DNA of 64,000 nt from M3007 sp044350415 (GTDB taxonomy: Bacteria; Bacteroidota; Bacteroidia; Chitinophagales; Saprospiraceae). Positions 51,286 to 59,903 of the stretch are shown here, piece after piece. The stretch spans positions 26,907-90,906 of the forward strand of contig JBILHQ010000001.1 of assembly GCA_044350415.1 (NCBI GenBank). Direction: 5' to 3'. Under the pieces are notes generated by a model. That model made no database searches, had not been told where the DNA came from, and saw nothing but the letters and a program-made list of their open reading frames with translations. Numbering within the stretch: position 1 is the first letter of the stretch; each line of letters begins with the position of its first letter. Position numbers and translations under genes: made by a program.

Positions 51286-51720
51286 ATGCTAACAGTTAAA
51301 AAAATGCTCGCCAACAAGCCCATGAATAAAGTCTGGGCAATGCGCCCCGACCAGACAGTAATTGAAGCACTTGAATTAATGGCCGAAAAAAATATAGGTG
51401 CCATAATGATTCTGGAACACGAACGATTGGTTGGCATCTTTTCTGAACGCGACTATGCACGCCGGGGTATTCTCAAAGGCCGAAAAGCAAAAAGTACACC
51501 ACTGATTGAAGTAATGACACCAGGGGTGTTTACGGTGACACCCGATCAGACTATTACCGACTGTATGGAACTCATGTCGGAAAAACATATTCGCCACTTG
51601 CCAGTGCTCCAGAACGGAACTGTTCTGGGGCTTTTGAGTATCGGCGACATCGTTACTGCGATCATTCAGGAACAGGAAGGCAGGATTCAAAGCCTGGAGC
51701 AATATATTACGGGGTATTGA
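51286..51720 (+). CDS. CBS-domain-pair protein
   Basis: 144 aa, made only of two CBS motifs (about 12-65 and 78-132): VIEALELMAEKNIGAIMILE, RLVGIFSERDYARRGI, and ITDCMELMSEKHIRHLPVLQ, TVLGLLSIGDIVTAII. Such stand-alone pairs bind AMP, ATP or other adenylates and act as energy sensors of partner proteins. It has no fused enzyme. The upstream 278 nt are very AT-rich, with inverted AAAATTTTT runs (about 51165-51195), and separate it from the divergent protease gene. The partner is not identifiable. Confidence 0.88.
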   Translation: MLTVKKMLANKPMNKVWAMRPDQTVIEALELMAEKNIGAIMILEHERLVGIFSERDYARRGILKGRKAKSTPLIEVMTPGVFTVTPDQTITDCMELMSEKHIRHLPVLQNGTVLGLLSIGDIVTAIIQEQEGRIQSLEQYITGY

Positions 51721-51763
51721 CAGGTGTAAGAAGTGAGGGTACTCGGCTATGAAAAGTTTTTTT

Positions 51764-51771
51764 TACATTTG
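51764..51771 (+). promoter_or_regulatory. TACATTTG promoter box for the flavin reductase-like gene
   Basis: TACATTTG is an exact TAnnTTTG. It lies inside the frame that could start at ATG 51749, so the true start must be downstream; ATG 51827 leaves a leader of about 50 nt. Confidence 0.5.
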
Positions 51772-51826
51772 CATTTTATGTACCTGTACTTATAACCACC
51801 CCCCACTTCTCACTGCAATTAATACT

Positions 51827-52708
51827 ATGACGCTTGACCCACAAACAATCAGCACGCCTCAATTACAGGGATATTTACAATCGGCAGTAGCACCTCGTCC
51901 TATTGCTTTTGCTAGTACTGTTGACCAAAACGGCAATATTAACCTGAGTCCTTTTAGCTTTTTTAATGTATTTAGTGCCAATCCACCGATACTGATTTTT
52001 TCACCGGCACGGCGCGTAACGAATAATACCACCAAACACACCCTGGAAAATATACTTGCGGTGCCCGAAGTGGTCATTAATATTGTCAACTACCCGATGG
52101 TGGAGCAAACTTCATTGGCCAGCACAGAATATGAAAAAGGCATTGATGAATTTGTAAAAGCGGGATTTACGGCACTTCCTTCTGAAAGAATAAAACCGCC
52201 ACGGGTGGCGGAGTCACCCGTGGCTTTTGAATGTGTTGTAGAACAGGTCATTCCGCTGGGCACAGCAGGCGGCGCGGGTAATTTGGTGATGGCCAGAGTA
52301 GTACTTATCCATATTCGCGAAGAATACCTTAATCCTGCCGGCCAATTAGATACCACTAAACTTGATCTGGTGGCCCGTATGGGTGCTAATTGGTACTGTC
52401 GTGCCAGTGGAGATGCCCTTTTTGAAATCCCCAAACCGTTGACGACCAGAGGCATCGGTGTTGACCAACTACCGCTTCACGTTCGAAACAGTACTCTTCT
52501 AACAGGCAATAACCTTGGCCGTTTGGGCAACATGGAAGACCTGCCCGACGAAACAGGCCTGGCAGCAACGCGAGACATGATGGAAGTAACCGCTGCCTTA
52601 CAATTACCTGAAAAGGAAAAGATTATTGCGCTTCACCGGATTGCCCAACAATTGTTGGAAAAAGGGGAAACAGCAATGGCACTGGCCGTTTTGTGGTTAG
52701 TCCATTAG
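51827..52708 (+). CDS. Flavin reductase family protein (FMN-binding split barrel)
   Basis: 293 aa from ATG at 51827; an in-frame ATG at 51749 would give a signal-like MKSFFYICILCTCTYN leader that lies across a promoter box and is unlikely for a cytoplasmic enzyme. The split-barrel flavin reductase domain starts at once: YLQSAVAPRPIAFASTVDQN, INLSPFSFFNVFSANPPIL, then NILAVPEVVINIVNYPMVEQ and SPVAFECVVEQVIPLG. The last 90 residues are a C-terminal extension common to the Bacteroidota group. It probably binds FMN and reduces or uses flavin with NAD(P)H; the partner is unknown. Its stop overlaps the convergent gene's stop by 4 nt. Confidence 0.82.
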   Translation: MTLDPQTISTPQLQGYLQSAVAPRPIAFASTVDQNGNINLSPFSFFNVFSANPPILIFSPARRVTNNTTKHTLENILAVPEVVINIVNYPMVEQTSLASTEYEKGIDEFVKAGFTALPSERIKPPRVAESPVAFECVVEQVIPLGTAGGAGNLVMARVVLIHIREEYLNPAGQLDTTKLDLVARMGANWYCRASGDALFEIPKPLTTRGIGVDQLPLHVRNSTLLTGNNLGRLGNMEDLPDETGLAATRDMMEVTAALQLPEKEKIIALHRIAQQLLEKGETAMALAVLWLVH

Positions 52709-53238
52709 TCCTTAGAACTATCGCCAACAAAAAAATCTTCTTTATTTTTGAACAGCACATTAAAGGTGGTCATGCTGCCGTAACAACGGGTAATGTACTG
52801 TTGAAGATTTACCTTTTCCTCGTCGGTGAGTACTTTATGGGCATTAATCTGTTGTTCGAGCACCCGCATGCGGTCGCGCATCATCACAATTTTGTGGAAA
52901 AAAATTTCGATAGGGACCTCTTTAGGCTGCAACCCGGCATCATTGGCGTGCATGACTAACTTCCCTTTATTCCACCGATCGCCCAGTGGGGTGAGCTCGG
53001 GATTGAAACCCGACCAGGCCCGGAGAATGCGTGTCAGGCCTTTTTCAGCTTCCGTAAAAGTCACTGCTTCTTCGGCAGGAAGCGCTTCCACTACCTGCCA
53101 ATTGTTATAGTCTTTAGGCACCATTTTTATCCCAAATTGCATAAAACAAACTTCATAAGCCGCAACATGCAGACGAATAACTGCACCATCGCCATACGCG
53201 GGGTGCTTCACACGGGATCCGATTCCGAGTAGTTCCAT
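52705..53238 (-). CDS. Conserved hypothetical protein with an SH3/Tudor-like N-terminus
   Basis: 177 aa. The N-terminal GIGSRVKHPAYGDGAVIRLH, then YEVCFMQFGIKMVPKDY, resembles the small beta-barrel (KOW/CarD/Tudor-like) seen in UvrD C-termini and related DNA- or RNA-binding modules. The rest is helical, with EIFFHKIVMMRDRMRVLEQQ, which could form a coiled coil. No catalytic site is apparent. I know related proteins only as uncharacterised Bacteroidota proteins. It is convergent with the flavin reductase-like gene and 46 nt downstream of the TMTC-like gene in the minus direction across a hairpin, so it is probably a separate unit. Confidence 0.6.
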   Translation of the reverse strand: MELLGIGSRVKHPAYGDGAVIRLHVAAYEVCFMQFGIKMVPKDYNNWQVVEALPAEEAVTFTEAEKGLTRILRAWSGFNPELTPLGDRWNKGKLVMHANDAGLQPKEVPIEIFFHKIVMMRDRMRVLEQQINAHKVLTDEEKVNLQQYITRCYGSMTTFNVLFKNKEDFFVGDSSKD

Positions 53239-53252
53239 ATTTTATAATTTGC

Positions 53253-53287
53253 TAGTGGTCTGGCAACTTAGACTTGACAGACCACTA
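53253..53287. repeat. Stop-codon hairpin TAGTGGTCTG
   Basis: TAGTGGTCTG (53253-53262) and CAGACCACTA (53278-53287) are a perfect 10-bp inverted repeat with a 15-nt loop. The TAG stop of the TMTC-like gene (minus strand 53287-53285) is the first three bases of the stem, as in hairpin A copy 1. Confidence 0.75.
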
Positions 53288-55312
53288 ATTTTGAACAGGC
53301 GCTGGGGTAAGTGGCGGTGCCGACAGTTTTTGATTGATCATTGGCTCCATTTTGGGATCGGCTGCTTTGGCTTTATCAAACCAGGGGCGCGCCGAATTGG
53401 GATCGCCCATATCACAATAAGCCGAACCTATATAAAAATTCAGGGTAGCATTATTGGGTTCAATTTTCAAACCTTCTTTCCACTGCTCTATCGCAGGCGG
53501 AAACTGTCTTTTCATAGCTAATACTGCGCCCAGATTACGCCTTGCGTCCACAAAACGGGGGTCGAATTTGATAGACCGGCGGTATACATTCTCCGCAGAA
53601 TCCAATTCGGCAATGGCCAATTGATTGCCTGGTCGTTGCGCGCGCAGGAAATAAATAAAGCCCATATTCGACAATACTTTGGCATCATTGGGCCGGTGCT
53701 TGAGGGCTATTTGGTAATCTGAATAGGCCTTATCGTATTGTTGGAGGCGAAAATAAGCCAATCCACGGCTGCCATACGCATCGTGGTACTCCGGATAGAG
53801 TTCGATGGTGCGATTATATGCCAGAATAGCATCTTCCACCATTTTCCTGTCGGTGATATTGCCTGTTTTTTCATCAATACCATGGTTATTGATTTCCAGG
53901 GACCGGTGGTAATTGAGTTTCGCACAATTGGGCGAAGTGATGATATCGGCCTGGTACAGCGAATAACTATCTTTCCAGGCAGTATTACGGGTGACGGTTT
54001 TAAAAGCAAATGACACCAAAATGACACCTGCGACACCCCAAAGGGTGGAGTTATTAAAGGTCATCTCCCGGGATTTATCCAAATTACCGAAAAAGCGGTG
54101 TAAAATCCAGGACAAAGCAAATGCAAACCCGAGAGAAGGGCCGTACAACAAACGCTCGCCATAAGAGGTACCAATGAGCAACAGCACATTACTAAACAAG
54201 GAAAAAGTGATGAGGTAAAACAAAATAGCAAATGACAAAAAGTGCTTTTTGCCCAAATTCATCAAGGCCCAAATGCCCATTCCTAAATAAACCAAAAGGC
54301 CGACTCCCGCCCTCCAATCACTAAAAGTTACCGGTTTCATTTGTGGATACCCCATATCACTCACCAATGGATGTGGGAAAATCAATACCTTGAGGTACTG
54401 CAAACACATCGTCATGGCAGAGGCAAAACGGCCGGCACTGTCACTGGCACCAACTATAAAATTGTCGAGAATAGAATACGTTTCTTTGTAGTTTTGAGAA
54501 CTCAGCACTTTGTACCTGATTCCCAAAAATACAAGAAACGGAATAAGAAAAATGGCTGCAATACGCAACGTTTCTTCACCAGATCGTTTGCCAAAAAACC
54601 AAATCGTCAATGGAAAGAGTGCCAGAGAAGTAATACCCGTTTCTTTGGCAAACATGGAGATACCATATACGACGGCCGCCCATACCAGCCACTTATTTTG
54701 GTTCGTATCGAAATACCGCCAGATAAGATTCAATGCCCCGATAGTACCCAGTAAGGAAACCATTTCGTCCCGACTTTTTATATTAGCCACTACCTCGCAA
54801 TGCACGGGATGGGACATAAAAATTAATACCGCTAAGGCCGTCAGCGTCCAGGGATAATCAGCCAGAATACGGCGCCAGGTAATCCAAAGCAAACAACCAG
54901 TAAATCCATAAAACAGGATATTCATCAGGTGGCCCACCCAGGGTGCGCCATTGCCGATCATCCACTCAATGGAAAACATCGCCAGGGTAAGCGGGCGGTA
55001 CAGCGAACCCGGACTGGCCCATGAACCGTAGCGGTACTCGGTAGTCCAAAGCGTGCCCCAATGCTGAAAACCCGCTTTCACAATCCAGTTTTCTTTCATG
55101 GCGCCGAAATCGTCCAGGGTATAATCATGCCCTATCGTATTGGCAAATAATACACAGCCGACAGCCGCTGCGAGCAGCCCAAACCATTGTGGTCCAGAAA
55201 GTACCGCCGACCCGGTATTTGAAACGGTTTTACCAGATTGATTATCAGGCCGTATTGTGGGCCTGGGGGTATTTTTAGGGGACTTATCGGGTCGTTGTTG
55301 CTTTTTTGCCAT
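53285..55312 (-). CDS. TMTC-like polytopic membrane protein with C-terminal TPR repeats
   Basis: 675 aa from ATG at 55312 (MAKKQQRPDKSPKN); a TTG at 55327 would add five residues. Following a charged, proline-rich start are about ten or eleven membrane spans (about 45-435). The first periplasmic loop carries HDYTLDDFGAMKENWI, an Asp pair as in GT-C enzymes of the PMT/TMTC type, and there is a later YKVLSSQNYKETYS loop. About four TPRs follow (485-655: AYGSRGLAYFRLQQYDKAYS, ALKHRPNDAKVLSNMGFIYF). In animals TMTC proteins O-mannosylate cadherins; bacterial homologues are mostly uncharacterised. O-glycosylation of exported proteins is inferred, and it could serve the secreted adhesins in this window. 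Confidence 0.75.
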   Translation of the reverse strand: MAKKQQRPDKSPKNTPRPTIRPDNQSGKTVSNTGSAVLSGPQWFGLLAAAVGCVLFANTIGHDYTLDDFGAMKENWIVKAGFQHWGTLWTTEYRYGSWASPGSLYRPLTLAMFSIEWMIGNGAPWVGHLMNILFYGFTGCLLWITWRRILADYPWTLTALAVLIFMSHPVHCEVVANIKSRDEMVSLLGTIGALNLIWRYFDTNQNKWLVWAAVVYGISMFAKETGITSLALFPLTIWFFGKRSGEETLRIAAIFLIPFLVFLGIRYKVLSSQNYKETYSILDNFIVGASDSAGRFASAMTMCLQYLKVLIFPHPLVSDMGYPQMKPVTFSDWRAGVGLLVYLGMGIWALMNLGKKHFLSFAILFYLITFSLFSNVLLLIGTSYGERLLYGPSLGFAFALSWILHRFFGNLDKSREMTFNNSTLWGVAGVILVSFAFKTVTRNTAWKDSYSLYQADIITSPNCAKLNYHRSLEINNHGIDEKTGNITDRKMVEDAILAYNRTIELYPEYHDAYGSRGLAYFRLQQYDKAYSDYQIALKHRPNDAKVLSNMGFIYFLRAQRPGNQLAIAELDSAENVYRRSIKFDPRFVDARRNLGAVLAMKRQFPPAIEQWKEGLKIEPNNATLNFYIGSAYCDMGDPNSARPWFDKAKAADPKMEPMINQKLSAPPLTPAPVQN

Positions 55313-55395
55313 AAATACTATTTTCAAAACAAGTTTGAGAAGGGGCGAAAGTACTAAAAAAAGATATTTTCATGGTCAAATCCTTCCGCTATCCA

Positions 55396-56406
55396 CTATT
55401 TTCTCTTTCCAGCTGCCTTTACTTTCCATCCCAGCCATCGTTCCACAAAAAGCGCCAAAATGGCGGGCAACAAAAACCATTGATAGGCCGAACTTTTTTC
55501 TTCGAATGATCGAACGGCGATATCCCGTTTTTCCAGGGCATTAATCTGGTCTGCCAATCGTTGGGCCAGATCGCCCGTTTCTGTGAGTAAAAAAGGAGGA
55601 GCGCCGTGGCCCGCTTCGGCTATTTCGGTCAACATTTCCATACCCATTTTGGAAGTCACCGGTTGATCATCCCTATCTTTGAGTACTCCGCCGCCCGACA
55701 ATGGAATTTGCCCTCCCGCTTCCGTTCCGGCGCCTACAATAAAAGTGACAATTCCCTCTTCATCATAAGCATTTTCAACTGCGGCACGGGGGCTTTCTTC
55801 ATGGTCTTCTCCATCGGTGATAATGACGAGCGCACGGCCTGCCCCCGGCGTGGGATCAAATGACTTTCGGGCCAGTTCCACTACCGAGTTAATAGCCGTA
55901 CCCTGGGCTGAATATGATTCCGGATCCGCTTCTGCCAGCAGACTGTTGACGGTTTGGTAGTCGGTGGAAAGCGGCATTGACAGATAGGCTTCACCAGCAA
56001 AAAACAGCAGCCCAACCCTGTTGCCACTAATTTTTCGAATCAATTCCTGCGCAAACAACCGTGCCCGCAGCAACCTGCCTGGCCTGATATCAGTGGCCAA
56101 CATACTTTTGGAAATATCCAGGGCAATCATAACATCGGCGGCTTTTTGCGTCTGACTGCGGGTTCTGGCTCCCCAACGCGGATTAGCCATCGCTATACTC
56201 AGGAGGATTAAGGCCGTTGCTAATAATCCGTTTTTTATCCAAAACCTCCGGGTCGTGAAGCCTGCTATTAATTGGTCTGATTTAGGGCCGAGCGCAGCAA
56301 GTGCTTTGCTACGCCAGCGCAGGTAAGTGCGCAGCAGCAGGAAAAACACGGGAACCACCCATAAAATGTGGAGCCATTCGGGCCGGGCAAAAAGAGAACG
56401 TAACAT
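55396..56406 (-). CDS. BatA/BatB-type von Willebrand factor A membrane protein
   Basis: 336 aa. Two N-terminal spans (about 12-30 and 55-75) and one C-terminal span (about 308-328) frame a periplasmic VWA domain (about 90-280). The MIDAS site is intact: DISKSML (D-x-S-x-S), AQGTAINSVVELA with the Thr, and VIITDGEDHEESP with the distal Asp. This is the layout of Bat (Bacteroides aerotolerance) proteins, usually clustered with a MoxR ATPase and DUF58 gene. None of these is adjacent, so the gene is a solitary member. It has a TATCTTTG box 4 nt before the ATG. Confidence 0.85.
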   Translation of the reverse strand: MLRSLFARPEWLHILWVVPVFFLLLRTYLRWRSKALAALGPKSDQLIAGFTTRRFWIKNGLLATALILLSIAMANPRWGARTRSQTQKAADVMIALDISKSMLATDIRPGRLLRARLFAQELIRKISGNRVGLLFFAGEAYLSMPLSTDYQTVNSLLAEADPESYSAQGTAINSVVELARKSFDPTPGAGRALVIITDGEDHEESPRAAVENAYDEEGIVTFIVGAGTEAGGQIPLSGGGVLKDRDDQPVTSKMGMEMLTEIAEAGHGAPPFLLTETGDLAQRLADQINALEKRDIAVRSFEEKSSAYQWFLLPAILALFVERWLGWKVKAAGKRK

Positions 56407-56410
56407 AGTG

Positions 56411-56418
56411 CAAAGATA
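56411..56418 (-). promoter_or_regulatory. TATCTTTG promoter box 4 nt before the BatB-like start
   Basis: The minus strand reads TATCTTTG-CACT-ATG, an exact -7 box with the same 4-nt spacing as mfd. A leaderless transcript is predicted. Confidence 0.55.
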
Positions 56419-56436
56419 GGAAAATCTGCTCCATTC

Positions 56437-59400
56437 TCAATCTACATCAAACCGCACCCAATCTATCCCAAATACCCCCTGCCCCTGGTTTTGCTCATTT
56501 TTAAACACGAAATAAAGATCGTGGTAGTTGGCATCTATGGAAGGCGGCAAAGGGATCGTTGTTTCATGGAATACCATTCGTTTTTCATTGGATTTTGGCT
56601 CTTCTATTCCTGCTAAAAGCGGCCCATTGGGCTTGTCCAAATGGATTTCCATCCGGCCACCACAATAGGTTACCCGTGTATCGCCCGATCCAATTCGAAG
56701 TGTGAGTGACTTCAGGTGTTGCAAGTCGACCCGCTTAATCACAAACCAATAATTCTGTTTTAATTCATTGAGGATAATCGTATCATTGTCAAAAGGTTTG
56801 TAGTTGCCCACGCCCCTGCGGCGGTCGTCGCATTGCTCCACCTCAAAAGTGGCTGGCCGGAGTACCAACACGTCATTTTCCGAGAGTGCCGGAAGTCCGC
56901 CCCAGCCCAGATCTGTATAAGAGGCTTGTAACAGATAAGTACCCTGGGCAGCAGGAAACGGATACGAACCATTGAAGGGCAGGGATTGAACGGGTTTCAC
57001 AGGATCGCCCAATGCCATAATCCAATGGGCCATTTCAATCGCCTCTTCTTCCCGAATATTGGGATGCGCAATCATGGCGCGTTGCCCCCACTTCCCGGAG
57101 CCGCCGTAAATGATTTTACGGTAAATGGTCGGAATACTAAAATCTGTACCCCGGTAACGCGCGGCCACATCTTTAAATGAAGGGCCATTTACCATTTTGT
57201 CCACCGCATGGCAGGAATAGCAATCGGAACCAGCAATCAGGGCTTTCCCTCTGGCATAAGTCTCCGTTTGGTCTTCTGCTTTTTGGGGTAATACAGCGGG
57301 ATTCAGCAATTTTTCAAAATAGTCAGCCGACGTCGTGACGGATGCCTGGCGGCAAAAAACAACTGCTTCAGGGCAATCTTCGCGGTCGCGCACTTGTATC
57401 GCATAGGGCAGGGCCGTACCCGGACGGTAAAAACTTCTGTTCCGGCTGGTCACGAACTTTACCACAGGGGGCGTATTGCCCGCATAAACAATAGCAGTGT
57501 CGGTGTCAAAAGCGCCCTGTGAATCCGAAACTTTTAAGACAACTTTATACCTGCCTGGGGCCGGAAACTGCCACGTTACAGTATCCGGATGGTGCATTTT
57601 TGCCAATGTTTCACCTGCACAGGTAAGTGCATATTCCAACGGTTCATGGTCGTAATCTTCGGTTTTTCCTAAGGAAAAACGAACCTTAAGGGGCGCGGCA
57701 CCATTGGCCACATCCACTTCCAGCCGCGCGATGGGTTTCCGGTTGCCCCGCACAAAATCAATCCTGCTCAGGCAGGCTTCTACATTGGAAGAATACCACA
57801 TTTTCCCGTATTCCAACAGCCAGATTGACCCCGTTTTTCGGTCGACCAGCATATCGATTGGCCGCATTACTTTCACGGAGTCAGCGATCGGTTCCAGGTG
57901 GTAAAAATGACCTTCCGCATCAACAGTGACCGCCATTATCCAATTGCGCATCCAGTCATAAATAAGTGTTTTCCCATTGTAATAATCGGGCAACCGGGTT
58001 CGGGCATCATAATTATCACAATAGTACACCGGTCCTGCCATCGCATTCCGGCCACCTTCCCCCAGCATCGGAAAATCGCGGTTGCGACCATAAGGATACC
58101 AGATAAAAGCAGGTTGAGCAGGTGGGAGTTCACGGGCACCCGTATTATTGGGGGAAAGATTGACCGGGTGTTGTGGATCAAACCAGGTACCCGCTTTTCT
58201 TTGGTCAAAATCATAAGCGCGGTAGGCTTGGTTATCACCGACAAATAACGGCCATCCAAAATTCCCCGCCCGACGCGCCTGATTAATTTCGTCGTGGCCC
58301 ATTGGTCCGCGAAGGGTATCATTTTTGCCTGAATCAGGCCCAATTTCGCCCCAATACAGGTAATTTCGACGCTGGTCAATACTGATCCTGAACGGATTCC
58401 GGCAACCCATGACATAGATTTCGGGCCGGCCATTTTGTGATTGCACAAAAAGATTATCGGATGGACAGGTATAAGTCCCATCCTCTGCCACTTTAATACG
58501 CAGTATTTTGCCCCTTAAATCCATGGTATTACCCGCAGAACGCAGCGCATCAAAGGATTGCCGGCCCAAAGTAAAATCAATGGGCGCAAAACCATCCGAA
58601 GCAAACGGGCTGGTATTATCGCCGGTAGACATATACAAATAACCATCAGGGCCAAATGCAAGACTTCCTCCAGCATGAAAACAATTCGTGTGACCGGTCG
58701 GTACGGTCAAAATTACTTTTTCTGAAGCACGGTCAAGTGTATCATTCTGGAAAACAAATCGGGATAGCTGGTTCATTGAATCCCGCAAGGAGGAATAATT
58801 GATGAATATACGGTGATTTTGCTCCCATTGGGGATCAATCGCCAGACCGAGCATCCCATCGCCCATTTCAGAATATACCGGGAGTTTAGCCACCACATTG
58901 ATCAGGCCGGTAGCGGGGTCAAAAAGGCGAATATAGCCGTGCCGCTCAAGAATCAGGATTTTGCCGTCGGGCAATTGGTCCATTTCCATCGGTTCATTCA
59001 GGTGATCAGCAACCACTGTTTTTACAAAACGGGTCTGATCGGGCCGGCGCGGTGTGCGGCAACGGGAATAATTCAATGGATCCTGTTTACCAATAGCATA
59101 CAGAATACCACCAAGCAGGTGTTTCCGGAATTGCGGATCGCTGTAACCCTCTGGAATATGGCCGAGTGCCGTGTAAAACGAACGACCGCCGTCGTAGGGA
59201 TGCTGCCACGCAATAGGATGATGGTGTTTATTGAACAGCCAGGTATCAGCAGGTACCGATCCTCCCTTATATTTATCTTCGTCGATACTCAGCAATACTT
59301 CAATATCGGGTGCATAATTGCGGAAATTATACCACTCTTCCTTCCAGGGCCAATCGACGCAGCCCAAGTGAGCAGTTGACCTGTCTTTACAGTTTTCTAC

Positions 59401-59829
59401 CTGTAAAGGAACGTCCTGTATCGCCGGATGGTCCTTAAAATATGCCCCCAATAATCCACCAAACCATTTCCAGGTGTACTCCGTGGCAGCGGTGGAATGA
59501 ACCCCCATGAATCCACCACCAGCCTGAATATATCGTTCAAAATCAGCCTCTTCGTCGGAGGCTAATACTTCACCGTTGGTACTGAGAAAAATAACAGCAT
59601 TGTACTTTTTAAGATTTTTTTCATTAAAGAAATGGCTATCCTCTGTGGTATCCGCCATGATGCCGTTCTGATAACAAATCTCCATTAAGGCCGTTTTGCC
59701 CGCTTCGATACTCTGGTGACGGTAACCATGAATACTGGTTTTCGAGAAAATAAGCACGCGGGCAGGCGGGGGCGCACTGCAGGAAAACCCAAGGAAGGTG
59801 ATGGCCAGGAAGTAAAATAAATGCCGCAT
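56437..59829 (-). CDS. ThuA / PQQ-dependent sugar dehydrogenase / cytochrome c / CBM6 lipoprotein
   Basis: 1130 aa from ATG at 59829, chosen because MRHLFYFLAITFLGFSC is a lipoprotein signal (Cys17); an ATG at 59886 adds 19 residues. In order: ThuA domain (about 25-260, VLIFSKTSIHGYRHQSIEAG, GGGFMGVHSTAATEYTW); glucose/sorbosone dehydrogenase beta-propeller (about 275-690, MLGLAIDPQWEQN, HAGGSLAFGPDGYLYMSTGD, HDEINQARRAGNFGWP); a PKD-like module; a cytochrome c domain with heme site CYSCH near 870 and Met in GQRAMIAHP; and a C-terminal CBM6-like module (GIDWVRFDVD). It probably oxidises sugars at the cell surface with electrons passed to its own heme. The domain combination is known in Bacteroidota and Planctomycetota; substrates are not established. 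Confidence 0.85.
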   Translation of the reverse strand: MRHLFYFLAITFLGFSCSAPPPARVLIFSKTSIHGYRHQSIEAGKTALMEICYQNGIMADTTEDSHFFNEKNLKKYNAVIFLSTNGEVLASDEEADFERYIQAGGGFMGVHSTAATEYTWKWFGGLLGAYFKDHPAIQDVPLQVENCKDRSTAHLGCVDWPWKEEWYNFRNYAPDIEVLLSIDEDKYKGGSVPADTWLFNKHHHPIAWQHPYDGGRSFYTALGHIPEGYSDPQFRKHLLGGILYAIGKQDPLNYSRCRTPRRPDQTRFVKTVVADHLNEPMEMDQLPDGKILILERHGYIRLFDPATGLINVVAKLPVYSEMGDGMLGLAIDPQWEQNHRIFINYSSLRDSMNQLSRFVFQNDTLDRASEKVILTVPTGHTNCFHAGGSLAFGPDGYLYMSTGDNTSPFASDGFAPIDFTLGRQSFDALRSAGNTMDLRGKILRIKVAEDGTYTCPSDNLFVQSQNGRPEIYVMGCRNPFRISIDQRRNYLYWGEIGPDSGKNDTLRGPMGHDEINQARRAGNFGWPLFVGDNQAYRAYDFDQRKAGTWFDPQHPVNLSPNNTGARELPPAQPAFIWYPYGRNRDFPMLGEGGRNAMAGPVYYCDNYDARTRLPDYYNGKTLIYDWMRNWIMAVTVDAEGHFYHLEPIADSVKVMRPIDMLVDRKTGSIWLLEYGKMWYSSNVEACLSRIDFVRGNRKPIARLEVDVANGAAPLKVRFSLGKTEDYDHEPLEYALTCAGETLAKMHHPDTVTWQFPAPGRYKVVLKVSDSQGAFDTDTAIVYAGNTPPVVKFVTSRNRSFYRPGTALPYAIQVRDREDCPEAVVFCRQASVTTSADYFEKLLNPAVLPQKAEDQTETYARGKALIAGSDCYSCHAVDKMVNGPSFKDVAARYRGTDFSIPTIYRKIIYGGSGKWGQRAMIAHPNIREEEAIEMAHWIMALGDPVKPVQSLPFNGSYPFPAAQGTYLLQASYTDLGWGGLPALSENDVLVLRPATFEVEQCDDRRRGVGNYKPFDNDTIILNELKQNYWFVIKRVDLQHLKSLTLRIGSGDTRVTYCGGRMEIHLDKPNGPLLAGIEEPKSNEKRMVFHETTIPLPPSIDANYHDLYFVFKNEQNQGQGVFGIDWVRFDVD

Positions 59830-59853
59830 GTGGATAAAAGTATGTGATGTCAG

Positions 59854-59896
59854 ACTTGTTGCGGTGGGAGCCGAATGACCTCCCACCGCAACAAGT
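59854..59896. repeat. Perfect 17-bp hairpin downstream of the DAO oxidoreductase gene
   Basis: ACTTGTTGCGGTGGGAG (59854-59870) and CTCCCACCGCAACAAGT (59880-59896) are perfect reverse complements around a 9-nt loop. It lies 7 nt past the stop of the DAO gene and 24 nt before the start of the ThuA gene. There is no T run on either side, so it is not a classical terminator; attenuation or mRNA end protection is possible. Confidence 0.8.
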
Positions 59897-59903
59897 CCAA
59901 TAG

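Noticed and set aside
51749..51826. Signal-peptide-like start of the flavin reductase gene
   Set aside because: The stretch contains the exact TACATTTG promoter box, and the enzyme family is cytoplasmic.
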